Part shown: piece by piece, positions 50,769 to 61,679 of the stretch | How positions within the stretch are numbered: the first letter of the stretch is position 1 | Layout: the number at the start of each line of letters is the position of its first letter | DNA from: Streptomyces hygroscopicus subsp. hygroscopicus | Lineage (GTDB): Bacteria; Actinomycetota; Actinomycetes; Streptomycetales; Streptomycetaceae | Assembly (NCBI RefSeq): GCF_030269125.1 | Contig: NZ_BSSM01000001.1 | Location: forward strand, 124,001-188,000 | Length of the DNA stretch: 64,000 bases | Reading direction: 5' to 3' | The notes under the pieces: generated by a model | Told to the model about the DNA's origin: nothing | Seen by the model: only the letters and a program-made list of their open reading frames with translations | Databases searched by the model: none | Position numbers and translations under genes: made by a program

Positions 50769-51692
50769 CTAACGCGGCTCCGCGCGGAAGGCCACCGGCG
50801 TCCTCCCGGTGTGCAGCTGGAAGAACTTGGAGAAGTTCGCCGCGTCCGGGAAGCCGACCGCCGCGCCCACCCGGCCGATCGGCAGCTCGGTGTGGGCGAG
50901 CAGGCGTTTGGCCTCCAGGACGACGCGTTTGTCGATGAAGCCCTTCGGGGTCTCGCCGGTGGCCGCGCGGACGGCGCGCACCAGGGTGCGGCGGGAGTAG
51001 CCGAGCGCGTCGGCGTAGGCGCTGACGCTGTGGTTGGTGGCGAAGCCCCGCTCGACCGCGTCCCGGAACAGGGTGAAGGTGTTGTCCGGCTGCTGCCGTG
51101 AGCCGGGCGTCGAGCTGACGGCGAGATGGGCGAGGCGCAGCAGGAACGCGGTCAGGCCGTGCCGCAGGACGGCCGCGTGCAGGCTCGGCGGGAGGGTCGC
51201 GGTGTCCTCGTACTCGCGGCGCAGCTGCTCCAGCGCCGCCCGCAGCGCTTCGAGCTGGGCCGCGTCGGGGTGCAGCAGCGGCGGGAGGTCGTAGCGGTAC
51301 AGGCCGGTCGCCTCCACGGTGGCGCGCGGCAGGAAGCCGGGCTGCATGGTGAGCACGGTTCCGCGGTACACGCAGTCGCGGGAGAAGCGGTGGACCTGTC
51401 CGGGGCGGATCCACAGGAGGTCGCCGGCCGCGGCCTCGTACTCGGTGAAGTCGACCATGTGGCGTACGGGGCCCTCGGTGAAGAGCAGGACCACGTGGAA
51501 GTCGATGCGGTGGACGCGGTCCGGCGGGACGTCGGAGTGCCAGGCGCGGTCGGCGTCCATGCGGGCGATCCGCATGCCGACGCCGCCGACGGCCAGCTCG
51601 GTCGGGAAGGGGAGGGTTCTGATGCCGTGGCCGGCCGTGCCGTCCCCGCCGCCGACCCCGGCGGCACCGCCTTGGGGCGTTATGTCAGCCAT
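50769..51692 (-). CDS. AraC-family transcriptional regulator
   Basis: A 307-residue regulator. An N-terminal cupin-like sensor domain (FHVVLLFTEGPVRHMVDFTE, GDLLWIRPGQVHRFSRDC) is followed by two AraC helix-turn-helix motifs at the C-terminus: SVSAYADALGYSRRTLVRAV and LPIGRVGAAVGFPDAANFSK, ending FFQLHTGRTPVAF. It diverges from the tkt-tal-zwf-opcA-pgi-gnd operon with 145 bp between starts, and a palindrome lies between them, so it is the obvious candidate regulator of the pentose phosphate operon. The ligand is unknown. ATG at 51692. Confidence 0.9.
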   Translation of the reverse strand: MADITPQGGAAGVGGGDGTAGHGIRTLPFPTELAVGGVGMRIARMDADRAWHSDVPPDRVHRIDFHVVLLFTEGPVRHMVDFTEYEAAAGDLLWIRPGQVHRFSRDCVYRGTVLTMQPGFLPRATVEATGLYRYDLPPLLHPDAAQLEALRAALEQLRREYEDTATLPPSLHAAVLRHGLTAFLLRLAHLAVSSTPGSRQQPDNTFTLFRDAVERGFATNHSVSAYADALGYSRRTLVRAVRAATGETPKGFIDKRVVLEAKRLLAHTELPIGRVGAAVGFPDAANFSKFFQLHTGRTPVAFRAEPR

Positions 51693-51770
51693 GTCCCTTT
51701 CGTGCCGTCCCTGCTCCGCGATCACTGTCCCAGATTCACCACAGGGTGACACACCTCGCCCTTCCGTCGA

Positions 51771-51785
51771 AAAAGTCAGACTTTT
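51771..51785. promoter_or_regulatory. AT-rich palindrome between AraC and tkt genes
   Basis: AAAAGT-CAG-ACTTTT is a perfect 6-3-6 inverted repeat set in the most AT-rich stretch of the region (GAAAAAGTCAGACTTTTAAC). It lies 53 bp before the tkt ATG and about 80 bp before the AraC ATG, an ideal position for shared control. Confidence 0.55.
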
Positions 51786-51837
51786 AACTTTGAACGCATC
51801 AGGCCAGCTTTCCGCACTGAACGAGGACTTCTTGAAG

Positions 51838-53913
51838 ATGAGCACGCAGACCTCCGGTGACTTCGAGTGGACCGACCTCGACCGGCGTGCCGTGGACACC
51901 GCCCGTCTTTTGGCGGCCGACGCGGTGCAGAAGGTGGGCAACGGTCACCCGGGCACGGCGATGAGCCTGGCGCCTGCCGCGTACACGATCTTTCAGAAGG
52001 TGATGCGGCACGACCCGGCGGACCCGGAGTGGACCGGCCGTGACCGGTTCGTCCTCTCCCCCGGCCACACCTCGCTGACGCTGTACACCCAGCTCTACCT
52101 GGCGGGGTACGAGCTGGAGCTGGAGGATCTGAAGGCGTTCCGCACCCGGGGCTCACGCACCCCCGGCCACCCCGAGTACGGGCACACCGCGGGAGTGGAG
52201 ACCACCACCGGGCCGCTCGGCCAGGGCGCCGCCAACGCGGTGGGCATGGCGATGGCCGCCCGCTACGAGCGCGGCCTGTTCGACCCGGAGGCCCCCGCGG
52301 GCACCTCCCCCTTCGACCACACCATCTGGGCGATCGTCTCCGACGGCGACCTGGAGGAGGGTGTCAGCGCCGAGGCGTCCTCGCTCGCCGGCCACCAGAA
52401 GCTCGGCAACCTGGTCTTCCTCTACGACGACAACCACATCTCCATCGAGGGCGACACGGCGACCGCCTTCTCCGAGGACGTGCTCAAGCGGTACGAGGCC
52501 TACGGCTGGCACACCCAGCGCGTCGAGCCCACCGCCGACGGCGACGTGGACGCGCCCGCCCTGTACGCGGCCCTGAAGGCGGCGCGCGAGGAGACGGAGC
52601 GGCCCTCGATCATCGCGATGCGCACGATCATCGCCTGGCCCGCCCCGAACGCGCGGAACACCGAGGCCTCCCACGGCTCGGCGCTCGGCGCGGAGGAGAT
52701 CGCCGCCACCAAGCGGCTCCTCGGCTTCGACCCCGAGCGGTCCTTCCAGGTCGATGACGAGGTCCTCGAGCACGCCCGGCGGGCCCTGGACCGGGGCGCC
52801 GAGGCGCACGCCGCCTGGGACAAGCGGATCGCCGAGTGGCGCGCCGCCCAGCCGGAGCGGGCCGCCCTGTTCGACCGGGTCAGCCGGGGCGAGCTGCCCG
52901 CGGGCTGGGAGGACGTCCTGCCGGTCTTCGAGGAGGGCAAGGCGGTCGCCACCCGCGCGGCCTCCGGCAAGGTGCTCCAGTCCCTCGGCCCGGTCCTGCC
53001 CGAGCTGTGGGGCGGCTCCGCCGACCTCGCCGGTTCCAACAACACGAACATCGACAAGTCCAGCTCTTTTCTCCCCGAGGGCAATCCGCTGCCGGAGGCC
53101 GACCCCTATGGTCGTACCGTGCACTTCGGCATCCGCGAGTTCGCCATGGCGGCGGAGATGAACGGCATCGCCCTGCACGGCAACACCCGCGTCTACGGCG
53201 GCACCTTCCTGGTGTTCTCCGACTACATGCGCAACGCCGTGCGCATGTCCGCGCTGATGCAACTGCCGGTGACGTACGTGTGGACGCACGACTCCATCGG
53301 CCTCGGCGAGGACGGGCCCACCCACCAGCCGGTCGAGCACCTGGCCTCGCTGCGCGCGATCCCCGGTCTGAACGTCGTCCGCCCGGCGGACGCCAACGAG
53401 ACCGCGATCGCCTGGGCCGAGATCCTGAAGAGGCACGCCACCGGCCCCGCCCCGCACGGGCTCGCGCTCACCCGCCAGGGCGTGCCGGTCTACGCGCCGA
53501 ACGAGGACGCGGCCAAGGGCGGCTACGTGCTGCGCGAGTCCTCCACGGAGGTCCCGGAGGTGATCATCATCGCGACGGGCTCCGAGGTGCAGCTCGCCGT
53601 GGCCGCGCGGGAACGGCTGGAGGCCGAGGGAACCGGCACCCGGGTGGTGTCGATGCCGTCCGTGGAGTGGTTCGAGGAGCAGCCGCGCGCCTACCGCGAG
53701 CGGGTGCTGCCGCCTGCCGTGAAGGCCCGGGTCGCGGTGGAGGCCGGCATCGGGCTGACCTGGTACCGCTACGTGGGCGACGCGGGCCGGATCGTCTCCC
53801 TGGAGCACTTCGGCGCCTCCGCCGACGCCGACACCCTGTTCACCGAGTTCGGCTTCACCCCCGAGAACGTCGCCGCGGCGGCCCGCGAGTCGCTCGCCGC
53901 CGCGCGCGCCTGA
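51838..53913 (+). CDS. tkt: Transketolase
   Basis: A 691-residue thiamine diphosphate enzyme that moves two-carbon units between ketose and aldose phosphates. Signatures are [20 protein letters not shown], the cofactor loop [53 protein letters not shown] and the [19 protein letters not shown] motif. First gene of the pentose phosphate operon. ATG at 51838 chosen by homology; a TTG two codons earlier has a better-spaced AGGA and may be the true start. It is separated from tal by 20 bp. Streptomyces usually carry a second tkt elsewhere. Confidence 0.95.
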   Translation: MSTQTSGDFEWTDLDRRAVDTARLLAADAVQKVGNGHPGTAMSLAPAAYTIFQKVMRHDPADPEWTGRDRFVLSPGHTSLTLYTQLYLAGYELELEDLKAFRTRGSRTPGHPEYGHTAGVETTTGPLGQGAANAVGMAMAARYERGLFDPEAPAGTSPFDHTIWAIVSDGDLEEGVSAEASSLAGHQKLGNLVFLYDDNHISIEGDTATAFSEDVLKRYEAYGWHTQRVEPTADGDVDAPALYAALKAAREETERPSIIAMRTIIAWPAPNARNTEASHGSALGAEEIAATKRLLGFDPERSFQVDDEVLEHARRALDRGAEAHAAWDKRIAEWRAAQPERAALFDRVSRGELPAGWEDVLPVFEEGKAVATRAASGKVLQSLGPVLPELWGGSADLAGSNNTNIDKSSSFLPEGNPLPEADPYGRTVHFGIREFAMAAEMNGIALHGNTRVYGGTFLVFSDYMRNAVRMSALMQLPVTYVWTHDSIGLGEDGPTHQPVEHLASLRAIPGLNVVRPADANETAIAWAEILKRHATGPAPHGLALTRQGVPVYAPNEDAAKGGYVLRESSTEVPEVIIIATGSEVQLAVAARERLEAEGTGTRVVSMPSVEWFEEQPRAYRERVLPPAVKARVAVEAGIGLTWYRYVGDAGRIVSLEHFGASADADTLFTEFGFTPENVAAAARESLAAARA

Positions 53914-53933
53914 CACCGACACGACGAAGAAAG

Positions 53934-55079
53934 ATGATCACTGTGACCGAAGCAATCGCGACCCCGGGAGCCCTCAAGCGCCTCGCCGACGAGGGTGTGT
54001 CCGTCTGGCTGGACGACCTGTCGCGGAGGCGGATCACCTCGGGCAGCCTCGCCGACCTGGTGGCGAGCGGCAGCGCCGTCGGTGTCACCACCAACCCGTC
54101 GATCTTCCAGGCGGCCATAGGCTCCGGCGACGGCTACGAGGAGCAGCTCACCGACCTGGCCGTGCGCGGCGTGGGCGTCGACGAGGCCGTACGGATGATG
54201 ACGACCGCCGACGTGCGGGCCGCCGCCGACGTCCTGGACTCCGTGTACCGGGCGACGAACGGCTGCGACGGTCGCGTCTCCATCGAGGTCGACCCCCGCC
54301 TGGCGCACGAGACCGCGGCGACCGTCGCCGAGGCCAAGCAGCTGTTCTGGCTGGTCGACCGCCCGAACGTGATGATCAAGATCCCGGCGACCAAGGCGGG
54401 TCTGCCGGCCATCACCGAGGTCGTCGGCCTCGGCATCAGCGTCAACGTGACCCTGATCTTCTCCCTGGAGCGCTACCGGGAGGTCATGGCCGCCTACCTG
54501 GCCGGTCTGGAGAAGGCCCGCGAGCGCGGCATCGACCTGTCCACCGTCCACTCGGTGGCGTCGTTCTTCGTCTCCCGCGTGGACTCCGAGATCGACAAGC
54601 GGCTGACCGCCCTCGGCACCGACGAGGCCCTCGCCCTCAAGGGCCGCGCGGCCCTCGCCAACGCGCGCCTGGCCTACGAGGCGTACGAGGAGGTCTTCGC
54701 CGCGGACCGCTGGCTGGCGCTCGCCGGCGACAAGGCGAACAAGCAGCGTCCGCTGTGGGCGTCCACCGGTGTGAAGGATCCCGCGTACAAGGACACCCTG
54801 TATGTGGACGACCTCGTCGCGCCGGGCACGGTCAACACGATGCCGGAGGCCACCTTGAACGCCGTCGCCGACCACGGCGAGATCACCGGCGACACGGTGA
54901 CCGGCGGCTACGCGCAGGCCCGTGCCGACCTCGCCGCGATCGAGCGGCTCGGCATCTCCTACGACGAGGTCGTCCAGCAGCTGGAGGACGAGGGCGTCGC
55001 CAAGTTCGAGTCGGCCTGGCAGGACCTGCTGGACGCGGTGGCGAAGTCCCTGGAGAGCAAGGGAGTTGACGCGCGATGA
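53934..55079 (+). CDS. tal: Transaldolase
   Basis: A 381-residue transaldolase of the long actinobacterial type. The Schiff-base lysine is in [15 protein letters not shown]. Other signatures are [51 protein letters not shown] and [17 protein letters not shown]. It transfers a dihydroxyacetone unit in the non-oxidative pentose phosphate branch. Start ATG 53934 or GTG 53943. The end overlaps the zwf start by four bases (ATGA), indicating translational coupling. Confidence 0.95.
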   Translation: MITVTEAIATPGALKRLADEGVSVWLDDLSRRRITSGSLADLVASGSAVGVTTNPSIFQAAIGSGDGYEEQLTDLAVRGVGVDEAVRMMTTADVRAAADVLDSVYRATNGCDGRVSIEVDPRLAHETAATVAEAKQLFWLVDRPNVMIKIPATKAGLPAITEVVGLGISVNVTLIFSLERYREVMAAYLAGLEKARERGIDLSTVHSVASFFVSRVDSEIDKRLTALGTDEALALKGRAALANARLAYEAYEEVFAADRWLALAGDKANKQRPLWASTGVKDPAYKDTLYVDDLVAPGTVNTMPEATLNAVADHGEITGDTVTGGYAQARADLAAIERLGISYDEVVQQLEDEGVAKFESAWQDLLDAVAKSLESKGVDAR

Positions 55080-56662
55080 CCGACAAAGCGAGCCCCGCCC
55101 CGGCGCCCGAGGAGGTGCGGGTGCCCATCGCCCCGGCCGCGGAGTGGGTGAACCCCCTGCGGGACACCCGGGACCGCCGCCTCCCGCGCATCGCGGGTCC
55201 GTCGGGCCTGGTCATCTTCGGTGTGACCGGTGACCTGTCCCGCAAGAAGCTGATGCCGGCCGTGTACGACCTGGCCAACCGCGGTCTGCTGCCGCCGGGC
55301 TTCTCCCTGGTCGGCTTCGCCCGCCGCGAGTGGGAGGACCAGGACTTCGCGCAGGTCGTCCACGACTCGGTGCGCGAGCACTCCCGCACCCCGTTCCGCG
55401 AGGAGGTGTGGCAGCAGCTCGCCGAGGGCATGCGCTTCATCCCCGGCGACTTCGACGACGACACCGCGTTCAAGCAGCTCAAGGACGCCGTGGAGGAGCT
55501 GGACGCCTCCCGCGGCACCGGCGGCAACTTCGCGTTCTACCTCTCGGTGCCGCCGAGGTTCTTCCCGAAGGTCGTGCAGCAGCTGAAGAAGCACGGCCTG
55601 GCGAGCCCGCCGGAGGGTTCCTGGCGGCGCGCGGTCATCGAGAAGCCGTTCGGCCACGACCTGGCCAGCGCCCGCGAGCTGAACTCGATCGTGCACGAGG
55701 TGTTCGAGCCGGACCAGGTGTTCCGGATCGACCACTACCTCGGCAAGGAGACCGTCCAGAACATCCTGGCGCTGCGCTTCGCCAACCAGATGTACGAGCC
55801 GATCTGGAACCGCAGCTACGTCGACCACGTCCAGATCACCATGGCCGAGGACATCGGCATCGGGGGCCGGGCCGGCTACTACGACGGCATCGGCGCCGCC
55901 CGTGACGTCATCCAGAACCACCTGCTCCAGCTGATGGCGCTCACCGCCATGGAGGAGCCCATCGCGTTCGACGCGGAGGCGCTGCTCACCGAGAAGCTGA
56001 AGGTGCTCAAGTCGGTGCGGCTCCCGGAGGACCTGGGCCGGCACACCGTGCGGGCGCAGTACGCGGGCGGCTGGCAAGGCGGCGAGAAGGTCGTCGGCTA
56101 CCTCGAGGAGGACGGTATCGACCCCCAGTCGAAGACCGACACCTTCGCCGCCATCAAGATCGGCATCGACAACCGGCGCTGGGCGGGCGTCCCGTTCTAC
56201 CTGCGCACCGGCAAGCGCCTGGGCCGCCGGGTGACCGAGATCGCGGTGGTGTTCAAGCGGGCCCCGCACTCCCCGTTCGACTCCACCGCCACCGAGGAGC
56301 TGGGCCAGAACGCGATCGTCATCCGCGTCCAGCCGGACGAGGGCATGACCGTCCGCTTCGGCTCCAAGGTGCCCGGCACCTCCATGGAGATCCGGGACGT
56401 GTCGATGGACTTCGCCTACGGCGAGTCGTTCACCGAGTCCAGCCCGGAGGCGTACGAGCGTCTCATCCTGGACGTGCTCCTGGGCGACGCCAACCTCTTC
56501 CCCCGTCACCAGGAAGTGGAGCAGTCCTGGAAGATCCTCGACCCGATCGAGGAGTACTGGGCGGCGCACGGCCGTCCGGCGCAGTACGCGTCGGGCAGCT
56601 GGGGACCGAGGGAAGCCGACGAGATGCTCGCACGAGACGGACGGAGCTGGCGCAGGCCATGA
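55076..56662 (+). CDS. zwf: Glucose-6-phosphate dehydrogenase
   Basis: A 528-residue enzyme that oxidises glucose-6-phosphate to 6-phosphogluconolactone, giving NADPH. The cofactor motif is [20 protein letters not shown]. The catalytic signature [20 protein letters not shown] contains the general-base region, and [15 protein letters not shown] is also typical. The N-terminal 35-residue extension ([19 protein letters not shown]) is Streptomyces-like. Coupled to tal upstream and opcA downstream by ATGA overlaps. OpcA is needed for activity in actinobacteria, which explains the pairing. Confidence 0.96.
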   Translation: MTDKASPAPAPEEVRVPIAPAAEWVNPLRDTRDRRLPRIAGPSGLVIFGVTGDLSRKKLMPAVYDLANRGLLPPGFSLVGFARREWEDQDFAQVVHDSVREHSRTPFREEVWQQLAEGMRFIPGDFDDDTAFKQLKDAVEELDASRGTGGNFAFYLSVPPRFFPKVVQQLKKHGLASPPEGSWRRAVIEKPFGHDLASARELNSIVHEVFEPDQVFRIDHYLGKETVQNILALRFANQMYEPIWNRSYVDHVQITMAEDIGIGGRAGYYDGIGAARDVIQNHLLQLMALTAMEEPIAFDAEALLTEKLKVLKSVRLPEDLGRHTVRAQYAGGWQGGEKVVGYLEEDGIDPQSKTDTFAAIKIGIDNRRWAGVPFYLRTGKRLGRRVTEIAVVFKRAPHSPFDSTATEELGQNAIVIRVQPDEGMTVRFGSKVPGTSMEIRDVSMDFAYGESFTESSPEAYERLILDVLLGDANLFPRHQEVEQSWKILDPIEEYWAAHGRPAQYASGSWGPREADEMLARDGRSWRRP

Positions 56663-57585
56663 AGATCGACCTGACCGACACCACGGCAAGCAAGATCAAC
56701 AAGGCGCTGGTGACCGGCCGCCGAGCGATCGGCACCCCGGCCGTGGGCATGGTCCTGACGATGGTCATCGTCACGGACGAGGAGAACGCCTACGACTCGA
56801 TGCGGGCCGCCGAGGATGCCTCGCACGAGCACCCCTCGCGCACGCTGGTCGTCATCAAGCGGCACGCCCGCACCCTGCGCGACCGCACCCACTCGCGCCT
56901 GGACGCCGAGGTCCGGGTCGGCTCCGAGGCCGGCACCGGTGAGACCGTGGTGCTGCGCACCTACGGCGAGGTGTCCGACCACGCCGCCTCCGTGGTGCTG
57001 CCGCTGCTGCTGCCGGACGCCCCGGTCGTCGTGTGGTGGCCGGTGGACGCGCCCGACACCCCCTCCGAGGACCCGCTCGGCGCTCTCGCCCAGCGCCGGA
57101 TCACCGATCTGTACGCGGTGGAGCGGCCGATGCAGGTCCTTGAAGCCCGCGCCCGCAACTACGCCCCCGGCGACACCGACCTCGCCTGGACCCGGCTGAC
57201 GCTGTGGCGGTCCATGCTGGCCGCGGCCCTGGACCAGGCCCGGACGAAGGTGACGTCGGCGGCCGTGGAGGCCGAGGCGGACAACCCCAGCGCCGAGCTG
57301 CTGGCCCGCTGGCTGGAGGCGCGGCTGCGGGTGGGCGTGGACCGGGTGGTCACCGAGGGCCCGGTGGTCACCGCCGTACGGCTGGGCACCCGCGACGGCG
57401 AGATCGTCCTGGACCGCCCCGAGGGCCCGCTCGCGACGCTCACCCTGCCGGGCCAGCCGCCGCGCACCCTCGCCCTGAAGGTCCGTCCCACCTCCGAACT
57501 CATCGCCGAGGAGCTGCGCCGCCTCGACGCCGACGAGATGTACGCCATCGCCCTGACCGGCGAGGCCGCCAAGGAGAACGCCTGA
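56659..57585 (+). CDS. opcA: Glucose-6-phosphate dehydrogenase assembly protein OpcA
   Basis: A 308-residue protein of the OpcA family, an allosteric partner that stimulates Zwf. Characteristic stretches are [74 protein letters not shown] and [20 protein letters not shown]. It lies directly after zwf with a four-base overlap and ends one base before the pgi ATG. No enzymatic residues are expected. Confidence 0.95.
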   Translation: MKIDLTDTTASKINKALVTGRRAIGTPAVGMVLTMVIVTDEENAYDSMRAAEDASHEHPSRTLVVIKRHARTLRDRTHSRLDAEVRVGSEAGTGETVVLRTYGEVSDHAASVVLPLLLPDAPVVVWWPVDAPDTPSEDPLGALAQRRITDLYAVERPMQVLEARARNYAPGDTDLAWTRLTLWRSMLAAALDQARTKVTSAAVEAEADNPSAELLARWLEARLRVGVDRVVTEGPVVTAVRLGTRDGEIVLDRPEGPLATLTLPGQPPRTLALKVRPTSELIAEELRRLDADEMYAIALTGEAAKENA

Positions 57586-57586
57586 G

Positions 57587-59245
57587 ATGGCAGACGCCCC
57601 TTATCCCAACCTGACCCATCGGCCCGAGTGGACCGCGCTGGCCGATCACCGCGCCGAGGGGACCCGGCATCTGCGCGAGCTGTTCGCGTCGGACCCCGGC
57701 CGCGCCGAGCGGTACGTCGTCCGGGTCGGTGACCTGCACATCGACTACAGCAAGCACCTGATCACGGACGAGACCCTGGCCCTGCTCCAGGAACTCGCCG
57801 TCGCCACCGGCGTGTTCGGCCTGCGGGACGCCATGTTCCGCGGCGAGCGGATCAACCTCACCGAGGACCGGGCGGTGCTGCACACCGCGCTGCGCGCGCC
57901 GCGGGACGCCGTGGTCGAGGTCGACGGCGAGAACGTGGTGCCCAAGGTGCACGCCGTCCTCGACCGGATGAGCGACTTCGCCGAGCGGGTCCGCTCCGGC
58001 GCCTGGACCGGGCACACCGGCAAGCGGATCCGCAATGTCGTCAACATCGGCATCGGCGGCTCGGACCTGGGTCCCGCGATGGCGTACGAGGCGCTGCGCC
58101 CGTACACCGACCGGGAACTGACCGTCCGCTTCGTGTCGAACGTGGACGGCGCCGACCTGCACGAGGCCACCCGCGACCTGGACCCGGCGGAGACGCTGTT
58201 CGTCGTCGCGTCCAAGACGTTCACGACGATCGAGACGATCACCAACGCGACCTCCGCGCGCTCGTGGCTGCTCGGATCGTTCGAAGGCGACGAGAAGGCC
58301 GTGGCGAAGCACTTCGTGGCGCTTTCGACCAACGCGGCCAAGGTGACCGAGTTCGGCATCGACCCGGACAACATGTTCGAGTTCTGGGACTGGGTCGGCG
58401 GCCGGTACTCGTACGACTCCGCGATCGGCCTCTCCCTGATGATCGCCATCGGGTCCGACCGCTTCCGGGAGATGCTGGACGGCTTCCGGCTGGTCGACGA
58501 GCACTTCCGCACCGCGCCTCCCGAGGCCAACGCCCCGTTGATCCTCGGCCTGTTGGGCATCTGGTACGGCAACTTCCACGACGCCCAGTCGCACGCCGTA
58601 CTGCCGTACAGCCACTACCTCTCCAAGTTCACCGCCTACCTCCAGCAGCTGGACATGGAGTCCAACGGCAAGTCGGTGGACCGGCAGGGGCGCCGGGTGG
58701 AGTGGCAGACCGGTCCCGTGGTGTGGGGCACGCCCGGCACCAACGGGCAGCACGCGTACTACCAGTTGATCCACCAGGGCACCAAGCTGATCCCGGCCGA
58801 CTTCATCGGCTTCGCCCGCCCGATCGGCGAGCTCGGCGACGAACTCAAGGCGCAGCACGACCTGCTGATGGCCAACTTCTTCGCCCAGACCCAGGCGCTG
58901 GCCTTCGGCAAGAGCGCCGAGGAGGTCCGCGCGGAGGGCGTGCCCGAGGAGCAGGTGGCGCACCGCACCTTCCGCGGCGACCACCCGACCACGACGATCC
59001 TCGCCGCCGAGCTGACCCCGTCCGTGCTGGGCCAGCTGATCGCGCTGTACGAGCACAAGGTGTTCGTCCAGGGCGCGGTGTGGAACATCGACTCCTTCGA
59101 CCAGTGGGGCGTGGAGCTGGGCAAGGTCCTCGCCAAACGCGTCGAACCCGCCCTCACCCAGGGCGCCGACGTGCCCGGTCTCGACCCGTCCACCACGGCC
59201 CTCGTCGCCGCCTACCGCACTCTCAAGAACGTTCAGGAGAACTGA
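57587..59245 (+). CDS. pgi: Glucose-6-phosphate isomerase
   Basis: A 552-residue phosphoglucose isomerase of the long bacterial/eukaryotic type. Signatures are [80 protein letters not shown] and the C-terminal [20 protein letters not shown] with the catalytic lysine. It interconverts glucose-6-phosphate and fructose-6-phosphate, closing the cycle between glycolysis/gluconeogenesis and the oxidative branch encoded beside it. The start is one base after the opcA stop. Confidence 0.96.
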   Translation: MADAPYPNLTHRPEWTALADHRAEGTRHLRELFASDPGRAERYVVRVGDLHIDYSKHLITDETLALLQELAVATGVFGLRDAMFRGERINLTEDRAVLHTALRAPRDAVVEVDGENVVPKVHAVLDRMSDFAERVRSGAWTGHTGKRIRNVVNIGIGGSDLGPAMAYEALRPYTDRELTVRFVSNVDGADLHEATRDLDPAETLFVVASKTFTTIETITNATSARSWLLGSFEGDEKAVAKHFVALSTNAAKVTEFGIDPDNMFEFWDWVGGRYSYDSAIGLSLMIAIGSDRFREMLDGFRLVDEHFRTAPPEANAPLILGLLGIWYGNFHDAQSHAVLPYSHYLSKFTAYLQQLDMESNGKSVDRQGRRVEWQTGPVVWGTPGTNGQHAYYQLIHQGTKLIPADFIGFARPIGELGDELKAQHDLLMANFFAQTQALAFGKSAEEVRAEGVPEEQVAHRTFRGDHPTTTILAAELTPSVLGQLIALYEHKVFVQGAVWNIDSFDQWGVELGKVLAKRVEPALTQGADVPGLDPSTTALVAAYRTLKNVQEN

Positions 59246-59247
59246 TC

Positions 59248-60126
59248 ATGCAGCTCGGTCTCATCGGTCTCGGCAAGATGGGCGGCAACATGCGCGAGCG
59301 GATCCGCCGCGCCGGCCACACCGTCATCGGCTACGACCGCAACCCTGAGGTCTCCGACGTCAAGAGCCTCGCCGAACTGGTCGAGAAGCTGGACGCGCCC
59401 CGCCATGTGTGGGTGATGGTCCCGGCCGGCACCGCCACCCAGACCGTCGTGGACGAGCTGGGCGACCTGCTGGAGCCCGGCGACACGGTGATCGACGGCG
59501 GCAACTCCCGCTGGACGGACGACGAGAAGCACGCCGCGGCGCTCGGCATCAAGGGCATCGGCTTCGTGGACGCCGGCGTCTCCGGCGGTGTGTGGGGCCT
59601 GCAGAACGGCTACGCGCTCATGGTCGGCGGCGAGAAGGAGCACGTGGACCGGCTCCAGCCGATCTTCGACGCGCTCAAGCCGGAGGGCCCGTACGGCTAT
59701 GTGCACGCGGGCCGGGTCGGCGCCGGGCACTTCTCCAAGATGGTCCACAACGGCATCGAGTACGCCATGATGCAGGCGTACGCCGAGGGCTGGGAGCTGC
59801 TGGAGAAGGTGCACTCGGTGGAGAACGTCCGCGAGGTGTTCCGCTCCTGGCAGGAGGGCACGGTCATCCGCTCCTGGCTGCTGGACCTCGCGGTCAACGC
59901 GCTGGACGAGGACGAGCACCTGGAGAAGCTGCGCGGCTACGCGGAGGACTCCGGCGAGGGCCGCTGGACCGTGGAGGCGGCCATCGACAACGCGGTGCCC
60001 CTCCCGGCGATCACCGCCTCGCTGTTCGCCCGGTTCGCCTCCCGGCAGGACGACTCGCCGCAGATGAAGATGATCGCGGCGCTGCGCAACCAGTTCGGCG
60101 GCCACGCGGTCGAGAAGAGGGGCTGA
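59248..60126 (+). CDS. gnd: 6-phosphogluconate dehydrogenase, decarboxylating (short type)
   Basis: A 292-residue enzyme of the shorter GndA/YqeC-like type. The cofactor site is LGLIGLGKMGGNMRERIRRA; the substrate motifs are VIDGGNSRWTDDEKHA, FVDAGVSGGVWGLQNGYALM and GAGHFSKMVHNGIEYAMMQA. It produces ribulose-5-phosphate, CO2 and NAD(P)H. AGGAG is 8 to 10 bases before the ATG. Last gene of the operon; a short hairpin follows two bases after the stop. The short type often prefers NAD, so cofactor use is open. Confidence 0.93.
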   Translation: MQLGLIGLGKMGGNMRERIRRAGHTVIGYDRNPEVSDVKSLAELVEKLDAPRHVWVMVPAGTATQTVVDELGDLLEPGDTVIDGGNSRWTDDEKHAAALGIKGIGFVDAGVSGGVWGLQNGYALMVGGEKEHVDRLQPIFDALKPEGPYGYVHAGRVGAGHFSKMVHNGIEYAMMQAYAEGWELLEKVHSVENVREVFRSWQEGTVIRSWLLDLAVNALDEDEHLEKLRGYAEDSGEGRWTVEAAIDNAVPLPAITASLFARFASRQDDSPQMKMIAALRNQFGGHAVEKRG

Positions 60127-60127
60127 C

Positions 60128-60146
60128 CGGACCTCCCGCCGGTCCG
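60128..60146. terminator. Short hairpin after gnd
   Basis: CGGACC and GGTCCG pair around TCCCGCC just after the gnd stop. Modest stem, plausible operon terminator. Confidence 0.4.
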
Positions 60147-60232
60147 TCCCGCGGTTGTCCTCGCCCGTGGGGGACGGGTGGCCTGGCGCCCGTCGCCCAC
60201 GGCCGTTTCCCGGGGGTCCTCCCAGCCCGGCG

Positions 60233-60289
60233 GCACGGTCGTCCGCGGCCCGGGGCACCTCGTGTGTCCCGCGTCACGGACGACCGTGC
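60233..60289. promoter_or_regulatory. 13-bp inverted repeat upstream of TetR gene
   Basis: GCACGGTCGTCCG (60233-60245) and CGGACGACCGTGC (60277-60289) are perfectly complementary with a 31-base spacer. The right arm overlaps the likely -35 position of a TAGAAT -10 box at 60306-60311. It probably is an operator (44 bp between centres) rather than a terminator. Confidence 0.45.
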
Positions 60290-60363
60290 TGTCATGTTCG
60301 CGTCTTAGAATCGTCGGCACCCAGCGCACCGCACGGCGGACCGAGGCCCGAAGGAAACACCCG

Positions 60364-61038
60364 ATGACCAGCGTCGAAGAACCGGCACGGCCCGACGGGC
60401 GGGCACGCGACGCCGCCCGCACCAAGGCCGAGATCCTCGACGTGGCCACCCGGGAGTTCGCGCGGGCCGGCTACGAGGGCGCCCGCGTGGAGGAGATCGC
60501 CGCCCGCACCCGCACCACCAAGCGGATGATCTACTACTACTTCGGCGGCAAGGAGCAGTTGTTCACCGCCGTCCTGGAGCGGGCCTACGGCGCACTGCGC
60601 GAGGCCGAGCGGCAGCTGGACGTCGCCCACCTGGACCCGGTCGCGGCGATCCGGCGCCTGGCCGAGCTGACCTTCGACCACCACGAGCGGCACCCGGACT
60701 ACATCCGCCTGCTGAGCATCGAGGACCTTCAGGGCGCCGAGCACATCACGGCCTCCCGGGGACTCGGCGCGGTCGGCTCCCCGGCGCTCGACGTGCTGCG
60801 GGGAATCCTCGCGGCGGGGCGGGAGGCGGGGGTGTTCAGGGCGGACGTGGACGCGGTCGACCTGCACGCGGTGATCAGCTCGTTCTGCTTCTTCCGTACG
60901 GTCAACCGGCGTACGTTCGGCGCGGTGTTCGGGCGGGACCTGGAGGAACCGCGGTGGCGGGAGCACTACCGGACGATGCTCGGGGACATGGTGGTCGCGT
61001 ACCTCACGAGCGACGGGGCGGCCCCGGCCGGCCGCTGA
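60364..61038 (+). CDS. TetR-family transcriptional regulator
   Basis: A 224-residue regulator. The N-terminal helix-turn-helix is AARTKAEILDVATREFARAG, YEGARVEEIAARTRTTKRMI and YYYFGGKEQLFTAVLERAYG. The C-terminal domain (LRLLSIEDLQGAEHI-type helices, VDAVDLHAVISSFCFFRTVN) resembles regulators of aromatic catabolism such as the PcaU/RutR-like TetR proteins, without being diagnostic. ATG with GAAGGAAA eight bases upstream. A TAGAAT box and a 13-bp inverted repeat precede it, suggesting autoregulation. Its 3' end overlaps the facing TetR gene by 35 bp. Confidence 0.88.
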   Translation: MTSVEEPARPDGRARDAARTKAEILDVATREFARAGYEGARVEEIAARTRTTKRMIYYYFGGKEQLFTAVLERAYGALREAERQLDVAHLDPVAAIRRLAELTFDHHERHPDYIRLLSIEDLQGAEHITASRGLGAVGSPALDVLRGILAAGREAGVFRADVDAVDLHAVISSFCFFRTVNRRTFGAVFGRDLEEPRWREHYRTMLGDMVVAYLTSDGAAPAGR

Positions 61039-61648
61039 CCCCCGGCTCGCCCGACGCCGGCCGGGTCACGGCGGCGTCCAGCAGCGGGCCCAGTTCACGC
61101 ACCACCGTCGTCAGGGCGCGCACGTCCTGTTCGGCGCGGGCCATCAGGATCGCGCCCTCCAGAGTGCTGATCATCAGCGTGGCCAGCGCCGCGGACCGGC
61201 CGGCGGGCACGCCCATGGCGGTGAGCGCCTCGGCGAGCGGGGTCCGCCAGGTGGTGAACGCGGCGGCCGCGGCCGCACGGGTGGCGTCGTCGGCCGCGGC
61301 GCGGTCGACGGTGGCGGCGGCGACCGGGCAGCCCGCGCCGAAACCGTCCCGCTCGTACTCGTCGGTCCACTGCGCGCACATCGCCGCGAACAAGGCGCTC
61401 GGCGTCGGATCGGCCAGCCCCTCGACGAAGCGTCCGATCCGGTTGCCCGCGTACCGCCCGGCCCACGCGACGGCCTCGCCGACCAGCTGTTCCTTGCCGC
61501 CCGGGAAGTAGTGCTGGAGGGAACCGCGGGGTGCCCCGGCGTGCGCGGCGACCTCGCGCATACCGGTCGCGTTCACCCCGTCGCGCCGGATGAGCTGGGC
61601 CGCGCTGAACACCATCCGCTCGCGCGGCGCGCGCTGTCGCTCGCTCAT
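61004..61648 (-). CDS. TetR-family transcriptional regulator (LfrR/YxaF-like)
   Basis: A 214-residue regulator. The helix-turn-helix is [40 protein letters not shown] and [17 protein letters not shown]. The C-terminal domain ([40 protein letters not shown]) matches the YxaF/LmrA-type TetR group. It diverges from a beta-hydroxyacid dehydrogenase gene, and the 118 bp between starts hold two perfect TATGAC-N4-GTCATA palindromes. These almost certainly are its operators. Confidence 0.9.
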   Translation of the reverse strand: MSERQRAPRERMVFSAAQLIRRDGVNATGMREVAAHAGAPRGSLQHYFPGGKEQLVGEAVAWAGRYAGNRIGRFVEGLADPTPSALFAAMCAQWTDEYERDGFGAGCPVAAATVDRAAADDATRAAAAAAFTTWRTPLAEALTAMGVPAGRSAALATLMISTLEGAILMARAEQDVRALTTVVRELGPLLDAAVTRPASGEPGVSGRPGPPRRS

Positions 61649-61679
61649 TCCGGCCTCCGTTCCTCACCTGGGACAACTC

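Noticed and set aside
52153..53922. 589-codon minus-strand ORF under tkt, and similar long shadows under zwf, pgi and gnd
   Set aside because: Antisense of conserved pentose phosphate genes; typical high-GC mirror ORFs.
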